A DNA stretch of 8,481 nt, taken from JANWHZ01 sp964527385. GTDB lineage: Bacteria; Patescibacteriota; Saccharimonadia; Saccharimonadales; UBA4665. The notes below the pieces were generated by a model. That model saw only the letters and a list, made by a program, of their open reading frames with translations. It was not told where the DNA came from and did no database searches. A program made the position numbers and the translations under genes. The stretch is taken from the NCBI GenBank assembly GCA_964527385.1, contig CAZGPZ010000044.1, positions 1-8,481 on the forward strand. The letters run 5' to 3'. Within the stretch, counting starts at the first letter, position 1, and every line of letters starts with the position of its first letter. Below, piece after piece: positions 1 through 6,044 of the stretch.

Positions 1-415
1 TTACTGGATGGGCGACCCGCACAATGAACTGGTCGATGACCGGAATGGCATCGACGAATCTATCAAGCCTTTGATTGATACAGAGCAGATAATGCTCGTA
101 GCAACGGACGCCCAAGTTACGCCTGAGATTCGCCTTATCCCTACTCCTGGCCACACTCCATATCATGTAAGTGTCATGGTTGAATCTGATGGCGAGTCCG
201 CGCTGTTTGCCGGCGACGTTTTTCACCATCCATGCCAGATAGCGCGGCCTGAGTGGATGAGTTTCGACACCGATGAAGCAAGCGCTCTTGCTTCCCGAAG
301 GAACGTATTGCGGCAATTTGGCAACAGCAACACCGTGATTTTTGGCGCACATTTCTCTTATCCGGTGGGCGGGAAGATTGTCCTGTCAGATGCAGGCTAC
401 GAGCTTAGGCCATAG
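1..415 (+). CDS. MBL-fold metallo-hydrolase, C-terminal part (5' truncated)
   Basis: This is the C-terminal 138 codons of a metallo-beta-lactamase-fold hydrolase; the frame is open to the window edge, so the N-terminal half with the HxHxDH metal motif lies outside. Visible are TPGHT (third metal-ligand His, codons near 140-160), FAGDVFHHP (the Asp that bridges the two metals in this fold) and FGAHF near the end (last metal-ligand His). The order TPGHT, GD-x-x-H, an 'FDTD' segment with a downstream Arg, then H and a terminal G-x-I strand resembles the methyl-parathion-hydrolase/lactonase-like branch of the superfamily, which are soluble dinuclear-zinc enzymes. The substrate cannot be told from this part. 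An internal ATG at 8 is not a credible start because the fold would lack its metal site. It converges on the phosphatase-cupin gene with a 45-base gap. Family assignment is firm; subfamily is inference. Confidence 0.85.
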   Translation, partial: YWMGDPHNELVDDRNGIDESIKPLIDTEQIMLVATDAQVTPEIRLIPTPGHTPYHVSVMVESDGESALFAGDVFHHPCQIARPEWMSFDTDEASALASRRNVLRQFGNSNTVIFGAHFSYPVGGKIVLSDAGYELRP

Positions 416-460
416 GCCGTACTTACTACGAAGATATCATGGGCGTGAGCGCACGGCGCT

Positions 461-1450
461 TCATGCAGGACCGGTCTCGTTGGCTGGGAAGTAGTCTTCG
501 GGGCTCCAAGGCGGTGTGGACTTTACGCTGAACCGGGTCGCATTGCCAATGACATAGTGCCGCTGGCCCGGGGAAATCGTGAGTGGTGGGTCGCCTTCGT
601 GCATGACATGTTCGGCACCATCAACAAACACGCGCAACACGCCCTCCTCGACCTCATACACTTCAGTGGTTTCATGGTGCTTATGCTCGTGCGCCCTGTC
701 AGCAATGACATCGGCGTGGCTGCTCAAGCCATCATCCGACAAGCCCAGCTCGGCTATGAGCTCGGTAACTTTGCCGCCGAACATCGACGATGCGACTATA
801 TTCGCGCCTGGGTGTAACTTCTGGAGCCGTGCTCGTTCTTCTGCCGCGTCCATGCCAATCCCTTTGATCCTTTCTTCGCTTAATGGGTCCCAATTATCGT
901 CGAAAACCATTCGTTGGGCTTGCGCGTTGCCCAATTGGTCTTCATACGGCAGCTCTGCCTCGGTTGTTGGCGGGGGCGAGCCAGGCTGCCTGTACTGTCG
1001 CATACCTAGCTTAGAAGGTAACCCATGAGAGACTACAGCGACATGCTGGCCGGGGGATAATGCGCGTTTGATCATGGCAAAAGCCAGGCCATATCGTGCC
1101 ACAGCCTCTGCAAATGGCTCTTGGCCTGCCTCTGTCGCATATAAATCGTAGCCTCGCCCCGTGGGTTGCCTTGGCAAGTCGGCTAGTGGCGTGCCAAGCA
1201 GCGTTCCCCAATCGGGTTCCCTGAGGTCATCAACAACTACGATTTCACCATTGCACGGTAATTCTTGGGCGGTCGCGCCTGCCCTGGGCAGCGGGCTGCG
1301 GAAAACGGTGTTGAATACAGTACCGTCACTCATGTACCGTCGCACCAATTCGTCTACTTGCCACTCGCCAAGTTCACTTAACTCTGCGTCAGGACCATAT
1401 AAGACATCACCACCGACAGCCCCATGGCGGATAATGTCGACGGTAATCAT
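461..1450 (-). CDS. Histidine phosphatase (phosphoglycerate mutase-like) fused to C-terminal cupin domain
   Basis: A 329-residue two-domain protein. Residues 1-150 form a histidine phosphatase domain: RHG at 8-10 (His9 would be the phosphorylated nucleophile), LSELGEWQ at 24-31, SPLPRAGATA at 52-61, the acid Glu78 in LREPDWG, and the second catalytic His in SHG at 141-143. Residues about 250-310 form a cupin: HKHHETTE followed by x6-G fits the first cupin motif H-x-H-x4-E-x6-G, and SPGQRHYVIGN fits the second (P-G-x2-H). About 90 residues between them are unassigned. Histidine phosphatases alone are usually 180-230 residues, so the cupin is a real addition. It probably acts on a small phosphorylated metabolite in the cytosol; the substrate is unknown. 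There is no Shine-Dalgarno before the ATG; a TATACT box lies 6 bases upstream, so the mRNA is probably leaderless. It is divergent from the dehydrogenase pair. Confidence 0.85.
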   Translation of the reverse strand: MITVDIIRHGAVGGDVLYGPDAELSELGEWQVDELVRRYMSDGTVFNTVFRSPLPRAGATAQELPCNGEIVVVDDLREPDWGTLLGTPLADLPRQPTGRGYDLYATEAGQEPFAEAVARYGLAFAMIKRALSPGQHVAVVSHGLPSKLGMRQYRQPGSPPPTTEAELPYEDQLGNAQAQRMVFDDNWDPLSEERIKGIGMDAAEERARLQKLHPGANIVASSMFGGKVTELIAELGLSDDGLSSHADVIADRAHEHKHHETTEVYEVEEGVLRVFVDGAEHVMHEGDPPLTISPGQRHYVIGNATRFSVKSTPPWSPEDYFPANETGPA

Positions 1451-1456
1451 GAGGAT

Positions 1457-1465
1457 AGTATATCA
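1457..1465 (-). promoter_or_regulatory. Extended -10 promoter of the phosphatase-cupin gene (leaderless type)
   Basis: On the reverse strand this reads TGA-TATACT, an extended -10 (TGn plus hexamer), followed by six bases and the ATG at 1450. Transcription would begin at or next to the start codon. No clear -35 was found at 17 bases, which fits an extended -10. Prediction only. Confidence 0.5.
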
Positions 1466-1477
1466 ATCTCGATTAAG

Positions 1478-1493
1478 TAGGGATAAAATCCTA
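1478..1493. promoter_or_regulatory. Imperfect palindrome between divergent promoters (possible operator)
   Basis: The stretch TAGGGATAAAATCCTA contains GGAT-AAA-ATCC, with flanking TA/TA and one unpaired G. It sits between the two divergent -10 boxes, 15 bases from one and about 19 from the other, where a shared repressor site would be expected. The arms are short, so chance is possible. Confidence 0.25.
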
Positions 1494-1509
1494 GCCGTCC
1501 ACATCCTTT

Positions 1510-1518
1510 TGCTATACT
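1510..1518 (+). promoter_or_regulatory. Extended -10 promoter of the SDR/hydroxyacid dehydrogenase pair (leaderless type)
   Basis: TGC-TATACT is an extended -10 box; the hexamer ends six bases before the ATG at 1525, mirroring the box of the divergent gene. No matching -35 hexamer is visible. The spacing predicts a leaderless mRNA carrying both downstream genes. Prediction only. Confidence 0.5.
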
Positions 1519-1524
1519 GCAGGC

Positions 1525-2234
1525 ATGGATAAACCACTTGCTATTGTGACAGGTGCTTCGCGCGGTATCGGGAAAGCCATTGCATTGCGATTGGCATCCA
1601 AAGGCTACGATGTTGTCGGTTTCTATAAGACAAATAATAGTGCCCAAAATCCCTTGCTAATTATGGCATTGCCATGCTGAAGGTTGATGTTGGCGTCGAT
1701 GCGGAAGTGGCTCAAGCTACGAAGCATTTGGCGAAGCACTATGGGCGGATTGACTTGCTCATCAATAATGCCGGCATTGATATTCCTGGCAAGATTGAAG
1801 ACTATCCGCAACAATCATGGGACCAAATGGTAGCTACCGACCTAACATCGGTTTTCTTGTTGTCGAAGTATACAATCCCGCATTTAAAGCTTGCTGACAA
1901 TGCCTGCATCATCAACATTTCATCAAGGATCGGCATCAGCGAGTACACCGAACCCGAGTTTGTAGCGTATGGGGCCGTTAAGGCCGCGGTCAACAATTTC
2001 ACGGTAGGATTGAGCAAAGAATTAGAGCAGTATAAGATACGTGTTAATACCATTATCCCGGTGCCGACCAAAACTGATCTGTTCGATGCGGTATTTACCA
2101 CCGAGGACGAAGCTTGGCTAAAAGAGCGTGGCAAGCTTGGCGCGCCCGAAGATGTGGCGGATTTGGTACTACAAATTATTGATGATTCAAGCGTAAATGG
2201 CCAACTTGTATTTGATAAGAGGGTAAGCTTATGA
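1525..2234 (+). CDS. Short-chain dehydrogenase/reductase (SDR), interrupted by a one-base frameshift
   Basis: Reading from ATG 1525 gives the classical SDR N-terminus with TGASRGIG at residues 9-16 (NAD(P)-binding glycine motif) and runs to about residue 41, then reaches a stop at 1678. The rest of the protein continues one frame over, from about 1647 to the stop at 2232-2234. Adding one base in the AAAA run at 1646-1649 restores a continuous 236-residue protein, a normal length for a classical SDR. The restored protein has NNAG at 81-84, the catalytic Ser in NISS (131-134) and Tyr149-x3-Lys153. The fourth tetrad residue, usually Asn in NLTSVF-type segments, is Asp106 here. All family motifs are intact on both sides, so this is a sequence error or a very recent lesion rather than an old pseudogene. 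The substrate is unknown. The stop overlaps the next start (ATGA). If not repaired, the intact part is 1674-2234. Confidence 0.85.
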
Positions 2235-3115
2235 CAAAGATTGCTATTCTCGATAATATCCGTGCCCTACCGCAGGTTCAAAAAGAGATACAAAAACTGG
2301 CTTCGCATGAGGTGACTTTTCCCGATGATGCCCCGAGCACATTAGAAGGGTTAGTAACCAGGACTGGCGATGCCGATGCTGTGTTAGTGAGTACTGCCAT
2401 TGAGTTGCCTAAAGAGTATTTTGATGTTTGCCCTTCAGTAAAGTATGTCGGTATCTGCGGCACCTCAACGACTCGGGTAGACCTTGAAACACTCAAAGCC
2501 CGTAATATTGCTTTCTCCAACATTAGCGACTACGGCGACGAACCAACGGCTGAGTATATTTTCTTGCAGCTGGAGTCAATCGCCCGTGGCATCGGCAAAT
2601 ACCAATGGCAGGAACAACCGCGTGAACTTATGGGAAAGTCAATTGGTATTATTGGTCTTGGCGCGCTTGGCAAAGCCATTGCTAACCTGGCACTGGCCTA
2701 TAAAATGGATGTCCGCTATTTCAGCGCTCACCGTAAGCCTGAATGGGAAGAACGAGGATTACGATATTCCGAACGCGATGAGTTGTTGCAACGATCACAG
2801 ATAGTGGTTATCAGTACGCCTACCAATGTTGTTACCGTTAGTCGCGAGGGGTTCGATATCATGCAGCCGAACAGTATTCTTGTCCAAGCAAGTTTGGGTA
2901 CTCCATTTGACTGCCATGCCTTCCTTGGATGGATAACGCGTCACAACAATTTTGCCGTCTTTGACGGCGGCGCGGGAGAAGAAAATCTACAAATCTATCG
3001 AAATCTTGATCGTGTAATCGTTTCTGAAACGAGCCCCAGCAATACATACGAAACGCGCGAGCGTCTCGGCGCGAAAGTAGTCGAGAACCTCACAGCATTT
3101 GTAAACAGTCTATGA
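2231..3115 (+). CDS. D-2-hydroxyacid dehydrogenase family protein lacking two catalytic residues
   Basis: A 294-residue protein with the D-isomer-specific 2-hydroxyacid dehydrogenase layout: a split catalytic domain (about 1-110 and 270-294) around a Rossmann domain (about 135-265) with GIIGLGALG (GxGxxG at 142-147). The second Rossmann strand ends in YFSAHRKPE without the Asp typical of NAD users, which suggests NADP(H). Compared with SerA-type enzymes, the Arg of the ASRGT motif is Leu222 (ASLGT) and the His of the TPH motif is Thr267 (SETSPSNT); the Glu position (Glu250) is kept. Normal hydride-transfer chemistry therefore looks impaired, so it may be a divergent enzyme, a binding protein or a decayed paralogue. 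The start overlaps the SDR stop (ATGA), implying translational coupling. The reading frame is intact. The family is firm; substrate and activity are not known. Confidence 0.85.
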   Translation: MTKIAILDNIRALPQVQKEIQKLASHEVTFPDDAPSTLEGLVTRTGDADAVLVSTAIELPKEYFDVCPSVKYVGICGTSTTRVDLETLKARNIAFSNISDYGDEPTAEYIFLQLESIARGIGKYQWQEQPRELMGKSIGIIGLGALGKAIANLALAYKMDVRYFSAHRKPEWEERGLRYSERDELLQRSQIVVISTPTNVVTVSREGFDIMQPNSILVQASLGTPFDCHAFLGWITRHNNFAVFDGGAGEENLQIYRNLDRVIVSETSPSNTYETRERLGAKVVENLTAFVNSL

Positions 3116-3257
3116 AAGACGCTGTCGCAGCAAACAATAAGACTTGTGGTGCGCTTGTGGGCGCGCTTCCAAGTTGTTGATTTCATAATAATCAGCGGTC
3201 CGTTCGGCAAGTAATAGATGGTGTCTGCGGCAAATAAATCGTTCCCCCAGTTTGCTA

Positions 3258-3286
3258 TTGACATTACCACTATATAGTAGTTTACT
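3258..3286 (+). promoter_or_regulatory. Candidate sigma70-type promoter for the 121-residue orphan gene
   Basis: A perfect TTGACA at 3258-3263, then 17 bases, then TTTACT at 3281-3286 (4 of 6 matches to TATAAT). The AT-rich TATATAG between them is too close to serve as -10 for this -35. The predicted start near 3293 leaves a short leader that includes the GGAG Shine-Dalgarno at 3308-3311. Confidence 0.45.
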
Positions 3287-3319
3287 TAGGGAAAATTATT
3301 TGATAATGGAGTTGATATA

Positions 3320-3685
3320 ATGTGCGAATCTACAAATATGCCAGGTGGTGAGGTTTATTGGAGGGAATTTGGGGACACTTCTATGGTTGTGCCGGCGGGT
3401 TCTATGCGTGCGATGGCCAACACAGGCGAAGTCGAAGCGGCAATGGCGTATGTACCTACTAATGGCGGCGGTTATATGTGCCTCGGTGTAGCTGCTGCGC
3501 CTGGAGCCATTATTGAGGAAAGCCCTGCGATGGGCGTGCAAGCTAACGAGCCAAGCGTGTTTGTCACCGTGGCTGCCGAGTATGCAATGTTTGGTGCCGG
3601 CTTGCCGGGCTTCATGGGCGAAACCGATGACCCTGGCGAACCTGACGTGATTGTCATCGACCAAGATTTGCTAGCCGCCAGCTAG
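3320..3685 (+). CDS. Hypothetical protein, 121 residues, Met/Gly/Ala-rich
   Basis: I do not recognise this protein. It is acidic (ends TDDPGEPDVIVIDQDLLAAS), rich in Gly, Ala and Met (ten Met), with Cys at positions 2 and 54, and has no signal peptide, membrane segment or repeat. It is probably a small cytosolic globular protein. Support for coding: ATG preceded by GGAG at 8 bases, a consensus -35 upstream, and a strongly protein-like composition. It converges on the radical-SAM-like gene with only three bases between the stop codons, so the two share no transcript but their 3' ends would interfere or be co-terminated. A substrate or partner role for the neighbouring radical-SAM-like enzyme is conceivable but not shown by any motif such as a recognised leader. 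Gene reality is likely; function unknown. Confidence 0.7.
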   Translation: MCESTNMPGGEVYWREFGDTSMVVPAGSMRAMANTGEVEAAMAYVPTNGGGYMCLGVAAAPGAIIEESPAMGVQANEPSVFVTVAAEYAMFGAGLPGFMGETDDPGEPDVIVIDQDLLAAS

Positions 3686-3688
3686 GCA

Positions 3689-5125
3689 TTAATACCCAAA
3701 CGACGCTTTGCGCCTGGCAAGGTAGTATGGGTGCAGCCTTGGGTCCATGCCGGATTCCGTGGCAATGATGCTGCCGGTCAGGCGCGGGAACGCACAGCCG
3801 GGGCATGGTCGTTCTGATTGTGCTGCGAGCGCGGCTTTTCCCGCGTGGATATAGTGATTTGTGGTAACTGGCAGGTCACGCCTGCCCCAGATTTGTTCAC
3901 CGCTCGTTACCGTTTGGCGGTTCCAGAAACAGCCAAGGTGTCCTCCGGGTAACTGCATGGGTTCCTGTTGCTGGTCTCCCTCCGGCCCGAGCCCAGCTTG
4001 CAGGTAGAAGCCCGCCGGTTCGCTGCGGTAGCACTGCCAAATGCCGTTGCCGCTTATAAGCTGCAGCGCCTGCGCCGTGTTGTCGCCAGCGTAGTCAAAC
4101 GCGGCGCGCAGCATGAGCCAGTAATGCAGGCGTGGCGTGTATGGTATTTCCCCGCCGCTTTGCAACGCTTGGACATGCGCGTTTATAACACCATCGATGA
4201 AATCGCATAAAATTTTCCCATTCTGTAGCGCGATTGCCGGTCCTTCGCCGTAATAAAAAGCGTTTTGGGCCGGGAACGGGTTGATTTTCGCACCCGGGAA
4301 GGCTTCTGCGAGTGTCGCGATCATCTCATTGGCGTGCGGCAGATTGCCGTCATGAAGGACCATATTGAACAGGATCGGCGGGAAACCGTCGATCTCCTGG
4401 GCAAGCCGGGCAGCGTAGATCGCCTCGATGGCTTTGCGCCGCTGGCCGTGGCCGCGTGGCACTTGTTTCCAAGCGGCTTTTAAATCTTCAAGCGGTAGCG
4501 ACGCTAGCCAGCGGATGTCGTCCGCGCTTTCGAAATCGTCGGCGGACAATGCGAGCAACGACGGTGGGTTGGCGATAATTTCATCCACGAATTTTTTATC
4601 CCGCATGAACCTGCCGCCTGTGGTCGTGAGATGCACGGTATGCCCTTGCCCGCGCAATGCGGCGATTATCTGGGTAACTTCAGGGTGGAGCTCCGGGTTG
4701 CCGCCGAAAAGGTTGACCTCTACATTTGATGTATCGAGTAGTGTTTGCATTGCGGCTGCAACATCGTCAGGCACGTCGAATGCTGCGCGATAGTCGCCAA
4801 AACCACTGCCGAAAAAACTAGCTTGCGCCGTGCGGGTCCCTTCTGCAATGCCCGTCACGGCTTGGATAACGTCGCTGGCGGGCGCGACTGATTTCGGTTG
4901 GATGCCAACATTCAACGACGCTGCTGCTAAGCAGTTGTATCCACCGTGTTCGGTTGTGCAGTTGTGGTCGCAAAAGCTTGCTGCAACTACCTCTCCCTCT
5001 GACTTGCGCCAGGCAGCATTCAGGTCGAACTGGATGCCGAATAACGCGTTGCCCGTGGCGCCGGCGCGCTGCAAGATTTCTTGCCAAGGGTGGTTGCCTA
5101 AGGTTTCAACGTATTGGGCGGGCAT
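3689..5125 (-). CDS. Radical-SAM-like enzyme with atypical cysteine spacing and C-terminal cysteine cluster
   Basis: A 478-residue protein with the strand order of a radical SAM barrel: a cysteine loop at 52-65, LFGGNPELHP at 139-148 (equivalent of the GGE motif), HTVHLTTTGGRF at 162-173, LLALSADD at 190-197, and ILFNMVLHDGN then INPFPAQNAF in later strands. The cluster motif is C52-x3-C56-x8-C65 rather than CxxxCxxC; Glu59 stands where the third Cys would be. C-terminal C365, C399, C441 and C444 (CPGC) could hold an auxiliary iron-sulfur cluster, as in SPASM-type enzymes. Expected chemistry is SAM cleavage giving a deoxyadenosyl radical, in the cytosol; the substrate is unknown. The ATG has a Shine-Dalgarno (AAAGGA) at seven bases. 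It is divergent from a TrmB-like regulator across a gap with a perfect inverted repeat and convergent with a small orphan gene. Fold: fairly sure. Function: unknown. Confidence 0.75.
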   Translation of the reverse strand: MPAQYVETLGNHPWQEILQRAGATGNALFGIQFDLNAAWRKSEGEVVAASFCDHNCTTEHGGYNCLAAASLNVGIQPKSVAPASDVIQAVTGIAEGTRTAQASFFGSGFGDYRAAFDVPDDVAAAMQTLLDTSNVEVNLFGGNPELHPEVTQIIAALRGQGHTVHLTTTGGRFMRDKKFVDEIIANPPSLLALSADDFESADDIRWLASLPLEDLKAAWKQVPRGHGQRRKAIEAIYAARLAQEIDGFPPILFNMVLHDGNLPHANEMIATLAEAFPGAKINPFPAQNAFYYGEGPAIALQNGKILCDFIDGVINAHVQALQSGGEIPYTPRLHYWLMLRAAFDYAGDNTAQALQLISGNGIWQCYRSEPAGFYLQAGLGPEGDQQQEPMQLPGGHLGCFWNRQTVTSGEQIWGRRDLPVTTNHYIHAGKAALAAQSERPCPGCAFPRLTGSIIATESGMDPRLHPYYLARRKASFGY

Positions 5126-5145
5126 GCGTGTGTCCTTTCATCTTG

Positions 5146-5151
5146 TATAAT
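5146..5151 (+). promoter_or_regulatory. Candidate -10 box for the TrmB-like regulator
   Basis: A perfect TATAAT lies in the divergent gap. No good -35 is visible 16-18 bases upstream. A start near 5158 would give a leader of about 60 bases that contains the inverted repeat at 5187-5207, so a bound protein would block the regulator's own transcript. Confidence 0.35.
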
Positions 5152-5186
5152 TGCGAGTATGTGGCGCCATTGTTGGTTTGTACATT

Positions 5187-5207
5187 CGACGACAGCGTTT
5201 GTCGTCG
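5187..5207. promoter_or_regulatory. Perfect 8-bp inverted repeat, probable operator of the divergent regulator/radical-SAM pair
   Basis: CGACGACA-GCGTT-TGTCGTCG is a perfect dyad with a 5-base spacer, centred at 5197 in the 92-base gap between the divergent starts (5125 and 5218). There is no following T-run, so a terminator is unlikely. Its arms and spacing suit a dimeric winged-helix protein, and the adjacent gene encodes one, so autoregulation plus control of the enzyme gene is the simplest reading. Binding is inference. Confidence 0.55.
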
Positions 5208-5217
5208 TGGGGTGTGC

Positions 5218-6030
5218 ATGACAAACACGCCTGCGCTAATGAAGGAATTGGAACGCTTCGGCCTAAGCGCCAAGCAGGCGCAAGTGTATCTGTTGTTGGT
5301 GGCGCGTGGCAGCATGCGAGTCCAGGAAATCGCGGATACGGCGCGAGTTCCCCGAAGCTCCGTGTACGAGCACTTGAAGCGGCTCATGCAGCTGGGGCTT
5401 ACCGAAGAAACGCTTGACGGATCTTCCAAAACTTACCGTGCATACCCAATCGGCGTGCTCCGCCACGCGCTGGATGAAGAGATCGCGCGGCTGCAACAGC
5501 GTGCCAGCGACGTCGATGTACTGGAGCGGTCGATCAGCTTCGCGAATTTGAACAATGATAGTTCGTTGAACATGCGGACGTATCGCGGCCAGGTCGGCGC
5601 CCGCCAAATACTTTGGAACTCTCTCAAAGCAAAAGACGACGTCTATGTCTACAGCGAATGGGGCCGCCAGCACTTCGTAGGGCTGAAATTCTATGAACGC
5701 TTTGTGAGCGAAAGCCACAGGCGGCACATCAGCGAAAGGGTGCTCATCAATCTGACACCCCAGATTTTGGCGGATATCAAAGCCCGCAATGTCCCCGCGC
5801 TGCCGAGTGCGCGCACGAACGTTTCTGACATACGGGTTTTGGATGGCAAAACCGCCAGGATTGCCGGCGACACGCTGATGTACAACGGCACGTATGCGCA
5901 ATTGTATCTTCGGGGAGCGAACATGCACGGCTTCGAAATAGAAAATGCCGATTTCGTTGCCGCGCAGCGTTCTATTTTCGAAACATTATGGGCAATGGCG
6001 CGGCCGGTTGCTGATTATTTGCACCATTAA
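5218..6030 (+). CDS. TrmB-like helix-turn-helix transcriptional regulator
   Basis: A 270-residue DNA-binding regulator. Residues 7-80 form a winged helix-turn-helix of the TrmB type: FGLSAKQAQVYLLLV at 14-28, then MRVQEIADTARVPRSSVYEH (helix-turn-helix, 33-52) and a wing ending SKTYRAYP. Residues about 82-105 are a likely coiled-coil dimerisation helix. The remainder (about 118-265) resembles the C-terminal effector region of TrmB-like proteins, with VYVYSEWG at 142-149 and a long alternating strand/helix part; no ligand motif was recognised. The frame is open upstream to 4954, but that part overlaps the divergent gene; ATG 5218 was chosen because the HTH domain begins right after it and GGGG lies five bases upstream. 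It is divergent from the radical-SAM-like gene and likely controls it and itself through the palindrome in the gap. TrmB members can activate or repress; the direction is unknown. Confidence 0.85.
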   Translation: MTNTPALMKELERFGLSAKQAQVYLLLVARGSMRVQEIADTARVPRSSVYEHLKRLMQLGLTEETLDGSSKTYRAYPIGVLRHALDEEIARLQQRASDVDVLERSISFANLNNDSSLNMRTYRGQVGARQILWNSLKAKDDVYVYSEWGRQHFVGLKFYERFVSESHRRHISERVLINLTPQILADIKARNVPALPSARTNVSDIRVLDGKTARIAGDTLMYNGTYAQLYLRGANMHGFEIENADFVAAQRSIFETLWAMARPVADYLHH

Positions 6031-6044
6031 AAATCGAGGATGAC

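Noticed and set aside
448..460. Short hairpin AGCGC-ACG-GCGCT between the convergent hydrolase and phosphatase-cupin genes, as a terminator
   Set aside because: The stem is only five pairs with a three-base loop and no T-run on either side.
3142..3174. Hairpin ACTTG...GCGC...GCGC...CAAGT after the hydroxyacid dehydrogenase gene, as a terminator
   Set aside because: The arms are interrupted and the following bases (TGTTGATTTC) are not a clear T-run. The rest of 3116-3257 shows no gene and no other structure that I can support.
3296..3664. 122-residue reverse-strand frame opposite the orphan gene
   Set aside because: Its composition is rich in His and Arg in the manner of an antisense shadow, and the forward frame has the promoter and SD.
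4954..5217. Upstream extension of the TrmB-like regulator frame to an ATG at 4954
   Set aside because: It overlaps the start of the divergent radical-SAM-like gene, has low-quality composition, and the HTH domain begins just after ATG 5218, which has a GGGG sequence before it.
5263..5928. 221-residue reverse-strand frame opposite the TrmB-like regulator
   Set aside because: It is antisense to a well-supported gene, starts without an SD and shows no recognisable domain.
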